This document shows, one piece after another, positions 9,146 to 19,894 of a stretch of DNA of 21,031 bases. The notes below the pieces were generated by a model. That model searched no databases. It had not been told where the DNA came from and saw only the letters and a program-made list of their open reading frames with translations. Each line of letters starts with the position of its first letter. Positions within the stretch are counted from its first letter, which is position 1. This stretch comes from Botryllus schlosseri (lineage: Eukaryota > Chordata > Ascidiacea > Stolidobranchia > Styelidae). Where the stretch lies: positions 1-21,031 of the forward strand of contig ATSW01016795.1 in NCBI GenBank assembly GCA_000444245.1, in the 5' to 3' direction. A program made the position numbers and the translations under genes.

Positions 9146-10298
9146 TAGAGATGGTGTAAACGTGAGGCTCGCGTTTGCCCTTTCTGTGTGTGTGAACCTC
9201 GTAAATTTAGACTTTTAGAGGCTCATATTTACAAACGAATCTTGGTAGGTTTTTCACTGTAAACCTTTTCATATAGTACAGTTTCAGTTCAAAAGAACAT
9301 CTTTGGATGAAATGTATTGAATTTCAACTGCGGTCCACTTGTGTATGGCGCTGGCCGCATAAAAAGAATTTGCTTGCTTTGTTACAAAAGTATGCTCGAA
9401 ATATCCAGCTTTGGATTTGTAAATATTCAACGACTCTCTGGTGTGAGCTTGAACCGCAGTCAAGCAGCAAGAGCCGAACACACTACACTTAGTCAGCGAA
9501 TGATGCCTCTACAACCAATCAATGAATTTGATATCGTTGTCTAACGTAAAAAATCTAACAACGTTCATATGTTTATTGTATCATAAAAACAAATCCGTGC
9601 GACTTGGGTGTTGGGTACTGCTGTGTAACTTGTTGATGCGATAATATCGGTAGAAAATATAGAAACCCGTTTTAGACTCTGCTCAATAGCAACGTAGCAA
9701 TAATACTCATGGCTCAGATGCCGAATACATTGTCTGGTCTGGCCTAGACCACTACCGCGTCATCTTATACTCGCTTGGAAGTCCTCGTCGAAGTTGTTGG
9801 CAAATCGACTGAGTGACTCGATTATGAATCACGTAGTATGGCTCGAGTCGACTGGAGTAATCAAGTATCACTCATGATAATGTCATTACACAACATAGTA
9901 CGTGAAATTTCAAATATGGACCTTTAATGCCACCCCAAAAATGTAATGCCTGTTATCCGTCTCATGAAAGATAGTTTGGTATCTTTTAAAGCATACCGAT
10001 TTTATTGCACTTGGTAACGATGTTGTGGAACGATCATGACTTCGGAAATCTGCTAGTTCCAGTAGCATTCGTAGCTTTGTAATTTGTTTCGCTGGCGACA
10101 ATACGACCAATCAAGTTTCAAGGCTACAACAGCTGAAATTACTGTCGAAACTATAATTCTCGTTGATAAATGAACTTTCAGTGGCGAGGAGCGTATAATT
10201 CCAGTACTCGGAAAAATATTATTTCACTAGTCGAACAGAATCATCCAAAATATTAGTCGATTCAGATTCGAGTACTCGAATCATTATGCCCAGCCTTA
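9146..10298 (+). mobile_element. hAT-like non-autonomous transposon, copy 1 of an inverted pair
   Basis: The left end reads TAGAGATGGTG at 9146. The right end at 10298 reads, reverse-complemented, TAAGGCTGGGCA. Flanks are CTGCCAAG (9138-9145) and CTGCTAAG (10299-10306), 7 of 8 bases identical, as expected for an aged 8-bp duplication. The terminal repeats are imperfect. A palindromic ATTCGAGTACTCGAAT motif sits near the right end. The sequence aligns along nearly its whole length with the reverse complement of 12176-13766, for example a 20-bp identity at 10030-10049. Relative to that copy it has about 160 extra bp near 9617-9776 and lacks a larger internal block. No transposase was seen. Confidence 0.75.
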
Positions 10299-10337
10299 CT
10301 GCTAAGTTTGACGAAGTCGACGTTCCTTCCACTATGA

Positions 10338-10660
10338 CAGTGGTTCCCAATCCTTTGCCTTTATTCCCATTTTAGATTTATTCCGAGTCATCATTCAGAA
10401 TACCATTTAATAAAGGTTTACCATATTTTGATATCCTACAAAAAGGACATTTTGACTCGGCTCCCGTTATATGACGAAGCTCAGATGTTCGCCGCGTAAG
10501 ATTTGCATGTTTCGTGGCATTTACATCTTTTTCAGAGAAAAAGAGGACAAATCCCCCCTCCCCCCACAAAAAAAGAGTAGTTTCAGTTGCACAATTGAAA
10601 AAAATAGATTTGTTGTCGAGCAACTAGAAAGCACTTGTCATAGTTTAGGGTGAACTGAGA
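10338..10660. mobile_element. possible hAT (Charlie/Zaphod-like) end fragment
   Basis: CAGTGGTTCCCAATCC at 10338-10353 matches the terminal sequence common to Charlie/Zaphod-group hATs. No mirrored end or 8-bp duplication was found downstream, so the limit at 10660 is arbitrary. A minus-strand frame here (10378-10623) is not recognised. Confidence 0.35.
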
Positions 10661-11890
10661 TCCCAGCTAGCACACCACCTTGCTATCCAGGTGGAATTTA
10701 AGTGTTTAGGTGGGATGGATAAACGGAATGGGTTAGTAAAATGTGACCAACATCGAAACCAAGCGGGATTTCCATCCATAAAGATGCGTGGTTATACCAT
10801 ACGAATCCCAGGTTGATCACAATAAGTTGTTGTAATCAAATCATCTTGCAACATGAGAAATCCACTTTTAGACAACCTTATATTTCCCGTATATTACCCT
10901 CACAGGAACCAACCTTATTTTACATCAATGTTATCTGGTTTATTTCATCGAATATTAAAGGTGGTTCCGTATGTAGTAAAGTTGTCTAGTTATATGTGAT
11001 CCCTGTTGGTTGCTCGAACATTAAAACCCTTACCATGCTTTAATTCTTCTATGTGATTTGAACTATTTAAAATTGACCGCACGTTTGTCACACTGAAGAG
11101 AACTTAAATTCTCGTTGTTAGAGTACTCAATTCAACACAGCGTGCGTTATAATGTTCTTGCGTGGATCCCATTACCTTTATCCCTTATCTGTATCTACTA
11201 TTTTCAACTCAAGATTAATTTTACTCGTGAAATTTATGTGATCAAATAATTGAAACTTTTTATTTTCGTCAATGACGACGGGTCGATTTTCCATACGGCT
11301 CCCACATGTGACCGAGTAGTTTTCAGAAAAAGATGCTTCTTTAATATTTTCCTACAGCAAGGTTTGTTCATCTCTATATAGTAAAGTCATATTATAATCG
11401 GTTCCTAATTTACTCATTTGCGATGTCGGTCGCTGGGACATTTCCAAATTGAATTCCATCTCCTATGAATTGAATTCGGGTACTGGTGACGATATGCGCC
11501 TAAGAATCGGGCGGCCTCGGTTCGACTCTCATTGAAGAAGTGGATCAAACATGAGACCGAGAATGACTCGACGAAAGAAAGCACACGAAAGTTATGGAAA
11601 TCGATAACAAGGGCCGTGGTCTCGAAAATTATCAACATCGAGAGTAACTGTGACGACGGGCACTCTAAGCCGAAGTAGATGTGGAGTTATTCGCGTTTTT
11701 CATTGATAATTGTCGGATTATCTTTGAACCGGATATTATCAACGACAAACTCAAATAATTCCGCTTCTACCAGTCGGAATTGACTCAAATTTGTTTTGCG
11801 TCGTATTTGAAGACAGCTCAACAATTCCATGGGGTTGACAGAAAATTTGATTATTTTTTTAAATGTTTATTAATGAATTAAAAATTTCAA
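10661..11890. other. unassigned stretch with one weak plus-strand frame
   Basis: Most of this shows nothing recognisable. On the plus strand 11490-11678 is open for 62 codons and is rich in charged residues (SLKKWIKHETENDSTKES), with no family recognised and no clear splice sites. Around 11430-11500 there is faint similarity to the far end of the hAT-like family at 10200-10298, which might be the displaced end of the copy at 12176-13766. Confidence 0.3.
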
Positions 11891-11892
11891 TT

Positions 11893-12175
11893 AAAGATTG
11901 CACGGCCTTGACTGGTTGACTGACGCGTTACACCAGCGTTTCGCGAAAAATTCGAACATATGTAACATACAGTGATTTGTATCGACACCGATTACTTGAT
12001 GACTTGAAATTTACTCGTGAACTTTGCTCCGAGTCACGAGTCAATTCACATTTCTGATACGCCGAGTCAAGTCAAGTCATTTTTACAAATGTGACGCGAG
12101 TCAAGTCAAGTCATACGAAAAAGGTGACTCGCGTCCGACTCGAGTCAAGTCATGACTGGAGTCATCCCAACACTG
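11893..12175 (-). mobile_element. hAT end fragment, GACTCGAGTC-rich family
   Basis: Read from 12175 on the minus strand, the first 35 bases match the left end of the element at 14726 at 31 positions (shared core ATGACTCCAGTCATGACT). Many GACTTGACTCGAGTC motifs follow. The base after the end begins ATTTAGAC, but no partner duplication or opposite end was found, so the other end is lost or too diverged. The left limit is approximate. It interrupts the 12176-13766 element, so it is younger than that copy. Confidence 0.7.
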
Positions 12176-12438
12176 ATTTAGACATGCTATTTTCCACTGC
12201 AAAAGCCTTGATACCTTGATTGGCCGTATCGTAGTATACGAAAATATAGTACAAGGCTACTAACGTTTCTGAAAATAACAAATTTCCGAAGTCATGATCG
12301 TCCAACAACATTGTCACACAGTGCCATGAAATCCGTATGAACGAAAATACCAAAGTATCTTTATTATGATGGATAACAGGCATCATATTTCGCGTGAAAA
12401 GTTTTGAAAAGTTCTGTGTGAACACGAACGTTAACCTC

Positions 12439-12458
12439 ATGACGTCACGTGACGTCAT
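12439..12458. promoter_or_regulatory. 20-bp perfect palindrome: two CRE-like sites around an E-box
   Basis: Two TGACGTCA motifs (the CREB/ATF consensus) flank and overlap a central CACGTG, giving a perfectly self-complementary 20-mer. Binding-site function is inferred from the consensus only; no nearby gene start is evident. Confidence 0.35.
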
Positions 12459-12586
12459 ATTGCTAATTCCAACCCTATCTTTCAATGAACTGATAGCCTA
12501 TATTAATGTACACGATACCCAGCGAGGACTTGGGCCACATAATGCCACAATGCCGAAGTACATCTCGGTGTTTTAAACGTCGCTGA

Positions 12587-13171
12587 GGGCGGAGATAATA
12601 AAGTTAGTGATCCGAAAGAATGCTAATCGTGTGATTAAATACTGCTAATCGCGACGCATGAAGTTGGAGAAGGTTGCGCGCGAGTTTTCAATCAAGTGGC
12701 GTTATCTGTTGCAACATAATGCGTAAATGCGTTATATATAGGCTGCTAGTTGGTGAAAGAAACTTCGAGATCCCACAATCTCCACAATGAAGCAGCAGCC
12801 TGCTAATGACGATAGTGCCACTGTAATAGATAGAATGATCATCATCGCGAAATGAAAGTCGTGTCCAATTCGTAAGGTACAGCTAAGATACGGATATCGC
12901 TTTGCAACGGCGGGTAGGAATACATAATTCGTTGATTGTTTAGTGAAGCCATAACCCAGGAGACAAACGGCACCGTCATTATCGGGAATGGTACGCAATT
13001 TTTATAGAGTATAGATAGCCATAACTCTATAGTTGTTCCGATTTAAATCATGAGATTAACACTAACTTTATGCGCCGCGATCGACCGGTTTTTCCTAATC
13101 ATGAGTTGATGAATCCCGACGAACGCGCTATAATCAACTTTATTGCTGATCCAACTTTATTATCTTCGCCC
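12587..13171. repeat. 585-bp segment bounded by 19-bp inverted repeats
   Basis: GGGCGGAGATAATAAAGTT at 12587-12605 and the complement of GGGCGAAGATAATAAAGTT at 13153-13171 match at 18 of 19 bases. The segment lies within the block of copy 2 that copy 1 lacks. The flanks (GTCGCTGA, AAAATGTA) show no target duplication, so it may be a small nested element or an internal feature of the larger family. Confidence 0.6.
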
Positions 13172-13869
13172 AAAATGTATCAACTGAGGCAATTAAAGGA
13201 TATAATACTCCCATAAAATCAATATCTTCCGTCGCTTTGCCAACGATTTCGACGAGGACTTACCCGTGACCAACACCTCAATCACACGGATTTGGTTTTA
13301 ATGATGCAGTAAAGATATGAAGTCAAGATTCACCCCATACGCCTTCTAGGCCTTTTTCATCAGAAAACGATATCAATTTCATTGATTGACGGAATAAGCA
13401 TCATTCGCTGACTATGTATTTTGCTCGTGATAATTTTGATTGGGGGTCAAACTCACAACAGAGAGTCACTAAATATTCACCAACGAAAACCTGGATATTT
13501 CGAGCAAACTTGTGTAACGGAGCAAGTAAAACATTTTAGATTGTCAAGGTGCATGCTCCTTTAGTGTTGATTTTTAATGGTGCCAGCGCCATGCATAGAG
13601 TGGCCCGCAGTTGAAATGCAATAAATATGAACCAAACATGTTGTAATGAAGTGGAAATTGTAAAATATGAAAAATGTTCACTGTGTACAACCTATACCAA
13701 GGTTCTGTTGTGAACGCGAACCTCTAAATTTCCGAAGTACACACACAGACGTTCACACCATCCCTAGTTGGAAGCTGAGTGAGAAACTAGGCATCATTAT
13801 ATTCAATGTAGCTTGCGAAAAATCGATATCAAGTGCAATACGACGGGTTACTGCTGTTGATAAATAAAG

Positions 13870-15990
13870 GGCTGAGGTCATGGCAAAGTATCTGGCCATC
13901 TTCCTGGGAGTGGGCACTATGAAAATAACGACGTCAAATTCTACGTTGATGAAGAGGTGCCAACGGTAGCTCAAGAATCGCGGCCAATCCCTTTCTATCC
14001 CCTACATCATTTTGTGTATCTGGAGAACGAGAAAGTCAACGAAGACGATGTTTGGCCCGCACCATGGGTGTCAAATCCAGAACTCAACCCCAACGATGAT
14101 GGGGGTCGTCGTAAGACAATTGACCTGTGAGAATTCCGTTGAGCCATAAAGGCAACGAAAATCCCGAATCCAAGGGTTGGAGAAATTAAAGCTAAACTAT
14201 CGCGAAATTCAGTATTCAGCAAGTTATATTTTAAATCTGCATTTCATCAGTTCTTGCTGGATGAAGAATCAAGGGCGCTCACCGTCTTTCATGCAGGCCA
14301 CAGGCTTATGCGATACAGAAAGTTGACCCTGGGTGCCAAGCCCGCGTCAGGTAAATTAACAGAGCATTGATGCCGCTATTCGCAAACATGAGTGGAGCCT
14401 ACGTGATGTACGAAGATGTTATTGTTACAGTCCAATTTTACGAAGAAAACGACAAAGCATTAGAAATGGTGTCAAAGCGCATTGCAGAAGCAGAGTTTAC
14501 TTTGAATCCAAATAAATGTATCTTCAAGAAATCTGAAATACCTTTTTGGGGTATATGGTGGTTTCACATTACGGAGTCACACCAGACCCGGGCAAAATTT
14601 CTGCGCTAGACAGCGCTTCACGTTCTCGATCTAAGGATGAAGTTATATGTCTTTCCTCAGTTTCATCCAGTCATTCGAGGCCTTCATACCCCATCTATCG
14701 CGAAGAACTCAACATCTGCGCGAGACAGGGTTGTAATGACTCCAGTCATGACTCGACTCGAGTCCAAGTTTTTCAGATGACTCGACTTGACTCGAGTCAT
14801 TTCCGTAATTTTAGAAAATGACTAGACTTGACTCGAGTCAATTTGTGTATTGACTCGACTTGGACTCGAGTTATTGCACATGACTCGAACCAAGTCATAT
14901 GACTCGAGACTCATACGACCAAGACCGACGTTTCATTGTAATTCGAGGAATAGTAAAGCAACCACACTATTGGGATTTCGTCTATTGGTACTGGTACTTG
15001 AAATTGCGCGCAGAACGAAAATTAGTATATTATACTTGCGAACCATTCCATATCACCAAACAGGGTTACAAAAAGTGGATTTAACAAGCCTTTAACTGGA
15101 AACTGGGCCGTCAGCACAATGAATTTGACTCGACTCGAGACATAATGCCATGACTCGGACTCGACCCTCTGCTGGGTGACTTGGACTCAAACTTGACTTG
15201 GTGGTGAATTGAAATTGACTCGACTTGACTCGAGTCAAAACTATAAAACTGAGATTGACTTGTGTCTCGGAGCATTGTGACTTGGTTACAACCCTGGCGC
15301 GAGATGACAAGGAGAAATCAGAGATTCCGATAGTCGGACGCTTGCCAGAAGGAAATCAGGTCTTTCAAGAAGGCTTTGAGTGTCGATACTACACTGCGTT
15401 TATTTAAATTGAAGCTTAAACCTCCATATTCGCGGATGCCCGCGTCTCGAGGATATCTGCTATCTTGACTCAAAGTGATAATCCTGAAAATGCTCAAGGG
15501 GTCGCATTCGCAAGCCGTTCAACGAGGCCAGAAAAGACATGATACCCTCAACTGGACCTAGCGGCAATGATTATATACTTCGGACTGCAACGTTTTCACA
15601 ACTTCATTGAATGGGGGCCTGAGGTCAAAATCCTCACCGACCATGATCTCCTCGTGGGTATATGCGGAAGATCAACGAAATGCTCTATCATAAAGGAGAG
15701 AATCAAGATGTGTGACACAAAGACCTATCATACAAAGTTGATTGGGTTCCATGAATCCAGCGGACTACCTGTTTGGACACGGTGAATCTATAGAATTCAC
15801 TCTAAAGTCGTCGCTAAGAGAAGCCGACGAAACAGAGGGAACAGTGTATCTCTTTCAGCATTATCCTTACACTGAATAAGTAGTGATGGACTGCATCATC
15901 GAAAAAACGAAGTCTGAAAAGACACAGCACGCATTAGAAAATACATTGGCTGAGGAAGGGTAAATGTTTGTTAGCAATAGGAAAAACAAC
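13870..15990 (+). mobile_element. Ty3/Gypsy LTR retrotransposon fossil (pol region only)
   Basis: Recognisable pol pieces occur in the expected order. A stretch near 13920-14100 resembles the segment before reverse transcriptase. Reverse transcriptase follows at about 14220-14610 (for example FKSAFHQFLLDEESRA and LNPNKCIFKKSEIPFWG). RNase H lies at about 15560-15790 (IYFGLQRFHNFIEWGPEV, ILTDHD). No LTRs, gag, protease or integrase core were recognised. The copy is thoroughly broken, with many breaks in the coding region, and it carries a hAT insertion at 14726-15296. It is an old fossil, older than that hAT. Confidence 0.85.
14726..15296. mobile_element. hAT transposon, GACTCGAGTC-rich, 571 bp, inserted in the Gypsy fossil
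   Basis: The ends are CAGGGTTGTAA at 14726-14736 and its exact complement at 15286-15296. The flanks are an exact 8-bp duplication GCGCGAGA at 14718-14725 and 15297-15304. Both ends contain many GACTCGACTTGACTCGAGTC-like motifs, probably subterminal binding repeats. No transposase is encoded. It shares its end with the fragment at 11893-12175. Confidence 0.95.
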
Positions 15991-16334
15991 GAATATTAAT
16001 GTCAAAATTCATACGTGAATTTGAGGAATTCGCGCCTCGCGAGACCATGTTGAGATTGAGAATCTATACATAACATGACCACTCGCAATTTCGGTGCCTG
16101 GCTTATAGTAAGCAAATATGAATAAATAGATTTATCTAGAGCTCACGGAAAATGGAGATGGACTGGACAGTTTAAATTGGGTATTTGCAGTCAAGTTTGT
16201 TCATTACAAACTATGACCTGAAATGCGACCGTAGACTACATGGCTATTCGAAATGGTGCCGTAAATAGCAAAAACGCTGGCCACTGCTGACCTGGATGAA
16301 CGCTAATCACATAAAGCAATATATTTTTCGTTCT
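15991..16334. other. unassigned non-coding DNA
   Basis: Nothing recognisable was found between the end of the Gypsy fossil and the tandem duplication. Confidence 0.4.
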
Positions 16335-16985
16335 ACACGTTGTAAACAGATACCGTTGTCCTTATAGAATAGCTGATGATGGTAATAATTCATCACAATC
16401 AATATCTTTGAAATTGGTCGGGTAGAACACGTTTCAAATTGGCGCGAAATGAAGCAATATTATATTACGCAAAAAAAACGCACGTGTGAGCATTATCGCA
16501 TCAGGCGATATATATTCAATTACGAGTTTTGATTGATTGCCTTATACAGTTGCAAATCACACATATCGTTAAATGGGGTTTATGACACATCAACAAGATC
16601 AGTACCACGGAGTTAGGTTTTAAATTAGTAACCGAGGCCAGTGGTAAACACTGAACATATGGGTGTATCAGTTTCGATATTGCGGTACCCGCGCCAGAAA
16701 TAGCAGCATCAAGTTTAATTGTCCATTTTAAATGTTATAAAAAGGTACTGCATACTTCAATAAATAGATGTTGATCGTACAGTCATATAATGATGAGCCT
16801 GTATCGGAAATTAGACGTATAGAATATGCTTCAAATTGATATGAAATGAAGAAAAAAGAGAACATGCGCACATATGGGAAGTGTCAAATATGGCAATATA
16901 TATTTATTGACAATGGCCTAGTGCAGTTGCAAATTGCACCTTTAGTTAGTTTTGTACGATCATTAAGACATATAACATCAATAAC
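16335..16985. repeat. diverged tandem duplication, period about 397 bp
   Basis: About 265 bp at 16335-16600 aligns with 16730-16985. In the stretch starting GAAATT at 16410 and 16807, roughly 36 of 45 bases agree, and both copies share ATATATATT and then CAGTTGCAAAT. Several differences are C/T or G/A at CpG sites in the first copy, as expected from methylation-driven decay. The element of origin was not recognised. Confidence 0.6.
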
Positions 16986-18039
16986 ATAGATTTTGACTAA
17001 TATGAGAGCCATCTAGCCAGGCAAAGCCAACTAAACACGAATTACAAGGCGTGTTGCCTTTGCTGCGATGACGTAATCGACGGTGACCGTGAGTCACGCT
17101 CAAAAAATAACTGTCCGATCTCGTTGCGCTCGACTGCGTAAAGATCTCAAGCCCTCTAATGTATTGTTTGAATACCGAGATTGATATGTAAGATAACGAC
17201 GTGGTCATTTACCAAGAGAGGATCTATGTATGACGTCAGGTGAAAACGAAAAACAAATTTCTCTTCTACTTTTGAGAAATCACGTACAATTCTTTGAATA
17301 ACACCATCATCACCATCTCTCTGCTGAGCTTACAGATTGGGTCAGTTGGTTAGGATGCCTTCTTTAGGTTAATAATTTTTTTAAATACTGTTTTAGGTCT
17401 TCATGCTTTGAACTTAAAGTTGACATTAAATGCGATTTTTTCCGTGTAGAGGTGGATAAATACGCTATAAATGTATATATTCTGTCATCCGGCCCGCCAA
17501 GTACTTTATTCACTCATATCTGGCCCGCCAACGTACAGTAATATCTTGCCTTTGAACTTGAGCATGGACATGCTATAGAAGTAGTTTTATTTTTGTGGTA
17601 TTCATGTTGTTTTTGACAACTATGGTCATTTACACCAGACTAATTTTTATTCTGAAACTGTCGACTTCTAGCATGGTTCACTTTTCGGCTTCCGTAAGAC
17701 ACTGCTTGCTCACGCGGATGAGATAGAAGTAATTCTTGACGTGTTTGCGTTAGAGATAGGCGGGTTTGAGCATTCGATGTCCTAATTCAATCCAAATCCG
17801 AAGTCTCTAATCGTGATCCTGAACTTAATCCTGAACTTTTGTAAATTCATATCGTAATCCTAATCCGATTCCACTTAGGAAGCTATAGCCAACCTCCCAT
17901 GCCTACATATTTATGTGAAAGGAAATAAAACGCTCAATGAGTGTAAAAGTACATGAAGTAATAACTTAGCAAAATCGTTTGAGGACAAAAAACATTGTAA
18001 CCATTGGCCAATCGGTATACCAATCCTAATACTAATCCA
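16986..18039. other. unassigned non-coding DNA
   Basis: No gene was recognised. Two direct GGCCCGCCAA motifs lie at 17491-17530, resembling subterminal motifs of hATs like the 3754-4396 element. At 17780-17875 loose AATCC/TAATCC motifs recur. Neither is bounded. Confidence 0.35.
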
Positions 18040-18500
18040 TATCTTACTTTTTCGAAGTATTCAAGTAGTTTTGCTCCACTTTAGTACTTACTCAAGTACA
18101 TCTAATTTTTCGTACTTCTACTTCGTCATATTTTGGGATTTACTAACATGCTTTTCGCAATTTGTAAAGAAGTAGTGGGTGAGACCTAGAGTGTGTGAGG
18201 AAAAGAGAGAGAGAGGGGGAGAGAGACTGAGCCGGTGAAATTGAAAGAATAATATATGATACCAGTATCGCAAAATTTAGGGGAATAATCTTTGTCGTGC
18301 TTCAGTCGAAAGAAATATGGACTGACAAGTATGTTTTCACGGAAGTATCGGCCAATATAATTTGAGTATCGGGTTGCGTTATTCCGGTTCCTTTCATACC
18401 TCATTGCCGCTTATATGACATGTTTGATCACATTCGATGGCTCATAATAAAGGTTTGAAAATATCTTATTGTAATTTAGCATTCTAACGCAACTTTTAGG
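18040..18500 (+). mobile_element. hAT family fragment related to the element at 19895
   Basis: It aligns with 19915-20330. Both contain GAAGTAYTCAAGTAG, ACTTACTCAAGTA and CTTCTACTTCGT, and later TTTGTCACG/TTTTCACG-type blocks ending in TTGATCACA/TTCATCACA. Its extreme left end is missing. The Charlie-like hAT at 18509 starts against its right part, so this copy may have been the target. Confidence 0.65.
18198..18228. repeat. purine-rich GA microsatellite
   Basis: An imperfect run of GA dinucleotides with a short G tract lies inside the hAT fragment. It is absent from the related copy at 19895, so it expanded after the copies diverged. Confidence 0.7.
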
Positions 18501-18508
18501 CGTTAGAC

Positions 18509-19255
18509 CAGTGGCTCTTAACCCTGTCGCCAGCGAACCCTGGGGATGATTCGAAATTCAAGGTAGCGTAAACACTCAGGAGCCGATAAGGGGGAGGGGG
18601 CGAAGAAAAATGGCCTATCAGTACATATGGTGTAGTGGTGGTCTTAGGGTTACAATTATAGTTCTATAGTTATATATGTCCTTGAAAATTTCGTTGAAAA
18701 ATTAATTCTTTAATTCGAAACAAAATTCGCGACAACTATACGGATGCTGTGTTTAGTGTTTTCGCAAACGCCGTGGTTACTTTATATTTCATCTAAAATG
18801 CGTTTTTTACACTTCGTGCACGTACTTTTAGATGACAAAATCTCCCTTAACACAGTTCCATCAGCCTGGATAGGGCCTTTCTAGACAAAATCTTTTGAAA
18901 TAGGTATTATATATTGCGTCTGCGTCTCCAACTTTCAAAATCACAACGCACCGAAACGGATGTGAACATTGGGCTCAAACGTGATAGGTATGAGCACGTA
19001 CCTAACAGTTGTTATAAGAACCTTAATGAGATCCTGAAAATCTCGCATAGAGCTATTAGATCGATGATTAATCGAGTTCGTGGTCATCGGGCGCGATTCA
19101 AGCGCTAAATATTTGCAACAAACCAGAAAAATTGGACAGGACATGGATCGCTACCACATCTTCTTTAGTTCAATCCCTAATATATGGGGAGGGCTTGCAG
19201 AGATATGAAAATTTAGGAAAGGGGGCGCTGGGGAGGAAATGGTCAAGAGCCACAC
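18509..19255. mobile_element. Charlie/Zaphod-like hAT, non-autonomous, 747 bp
   Basis: The left end CAGTGGCTCTTAACC (18509-18523) is mirrored at 19241-19255 with 3 mismatches in 15, two of them at the outermost bases. The flanks are CGTTAGAC (18501-18508) and CGTTGGAC (19256-19263), 7 of 8 identical. G-rich tracts lie just inside both ends. A 64-codon frame at 18914-19108 is not recognised as transposase. Confidence 0.78.
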
Positions 19256-19263
19256 CGTTGGAC

Positions 19264-19549
19264 CGTTTAGCGCTAAACACCGTTGCAACTGTCTGGACCT
19301 AATACATGAAAAATATTCTGTATTTTCAAAACTTTCTTAAGTATGGTATCGTTACAGAAAACTCTTATAGGTAATCTGAGTTCGTTTGTATGAAGCACGT
19401 GCACGTGGAAGATCAGAACCAAGTGCATTTTTACTCTTTACCAACAATGTAAATTTATATGTAAATGGCATTTACCATATCTTGATTAGCCACAGTGCTC
19501 TTCAAGCTTTTTATCTCAAAACTCGTACATCCATGACCATATAATATAG
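19264..19549. other. unassigned non-coding DNA
   Basis: Nothing recognisable was seen. It may continue the 18040-18500 hAT fragment on the other side of the 18509-19255 insertion, but similarity is too weak to claim. Confidence 0.35.
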
Positions 19550-19886
19550 CAGTGGTTTCCAACCGAGGGAGAATTCCCCCCTTGGGGGGAATTTTGAAAT
19601 TTTGAGGGGAGAATCTGGCTTGGACGATGTATCGGAAGATATCTTTTGTATCGGTTTTTAGAATTTTATTGTAGAAACTAGCTCATTAAAATTCTATGTT
19701 GCTTTGGTGGATTTTAAGCTTGGTGTCTGTTTGGAATTAAATGCCTTCCCTAGATATTGACCCCCTGATAAAGTGAGGCTTGCGAGACGATATCGTTGGG
19801 CCAAGCCAAATTCAGCACAAGCCGAATTCAGCAAAAGGCCGCTGGTGCGATTGTTTACCTTTTTGGGCCAATATATGAGCTAACTT
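19550..19886 (+). mobile_element. possible hAT left end (Charlie/Zaphod-like)
   Basis: CAGTGGTTTCCAACC at 19550-19564 is the terminal sequence typical of this hAT group. Positions 19572-19593 form a perfect hairpin, AATTCCCCCC with its complement around TT. No matching right end lies in the window before the next element, so the extent is uncertain. Confidence 0.5.
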
Positions 19887-19894
19887 GAAACTGA

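Larger units (their letters stand above)
12176..13766 (-). mobile_element. hAT-like non-autonomous transposon, copy 2, inverted relative to copy 1
   Basis: Its 5' end reads TAGGGATGGTGTGAACG on the minus strand from 13766, matching the 9146 element. Shared landmarks in order include AGTCAGCGAATGATGC (13398-13413, 9491-9506), AAGTCCTCGTCGAA near 13250, and a 20-bp identity at 12282-12301. At 12175 the homology is broken by the GACTCGAGTC-rich hAT. A block at about 12395-13170 has no counterpart in copy 1. The minus-strand frames inside (12162-12485 and 12732-12998) are not recognised and are probably chance. Confidence 0.75.

Noticed and set aside
11480-11535. B-box-like GGTTCGACTCT
   Set aside because: No A-box at the expected distance and no tRNA fold.
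12162-12485. 107-codon minus-strand frame with hydrophobic stretches
   Set aside because: It runs across the junction between two transposons and its counterpart in the 9146 copy is not open in the same way.
16335-16985. Pair of LTRs for the nearby Gypsy fossil
   Set aside because: Both copies lie on the same side of the pol region, so they cannot be its two terminal repeats.
17335-17395. tRNA-like D-arm (CAGTTGGTTAGGATGC)
   Set aside because: There is no B-box at tRNA spacing downstream.
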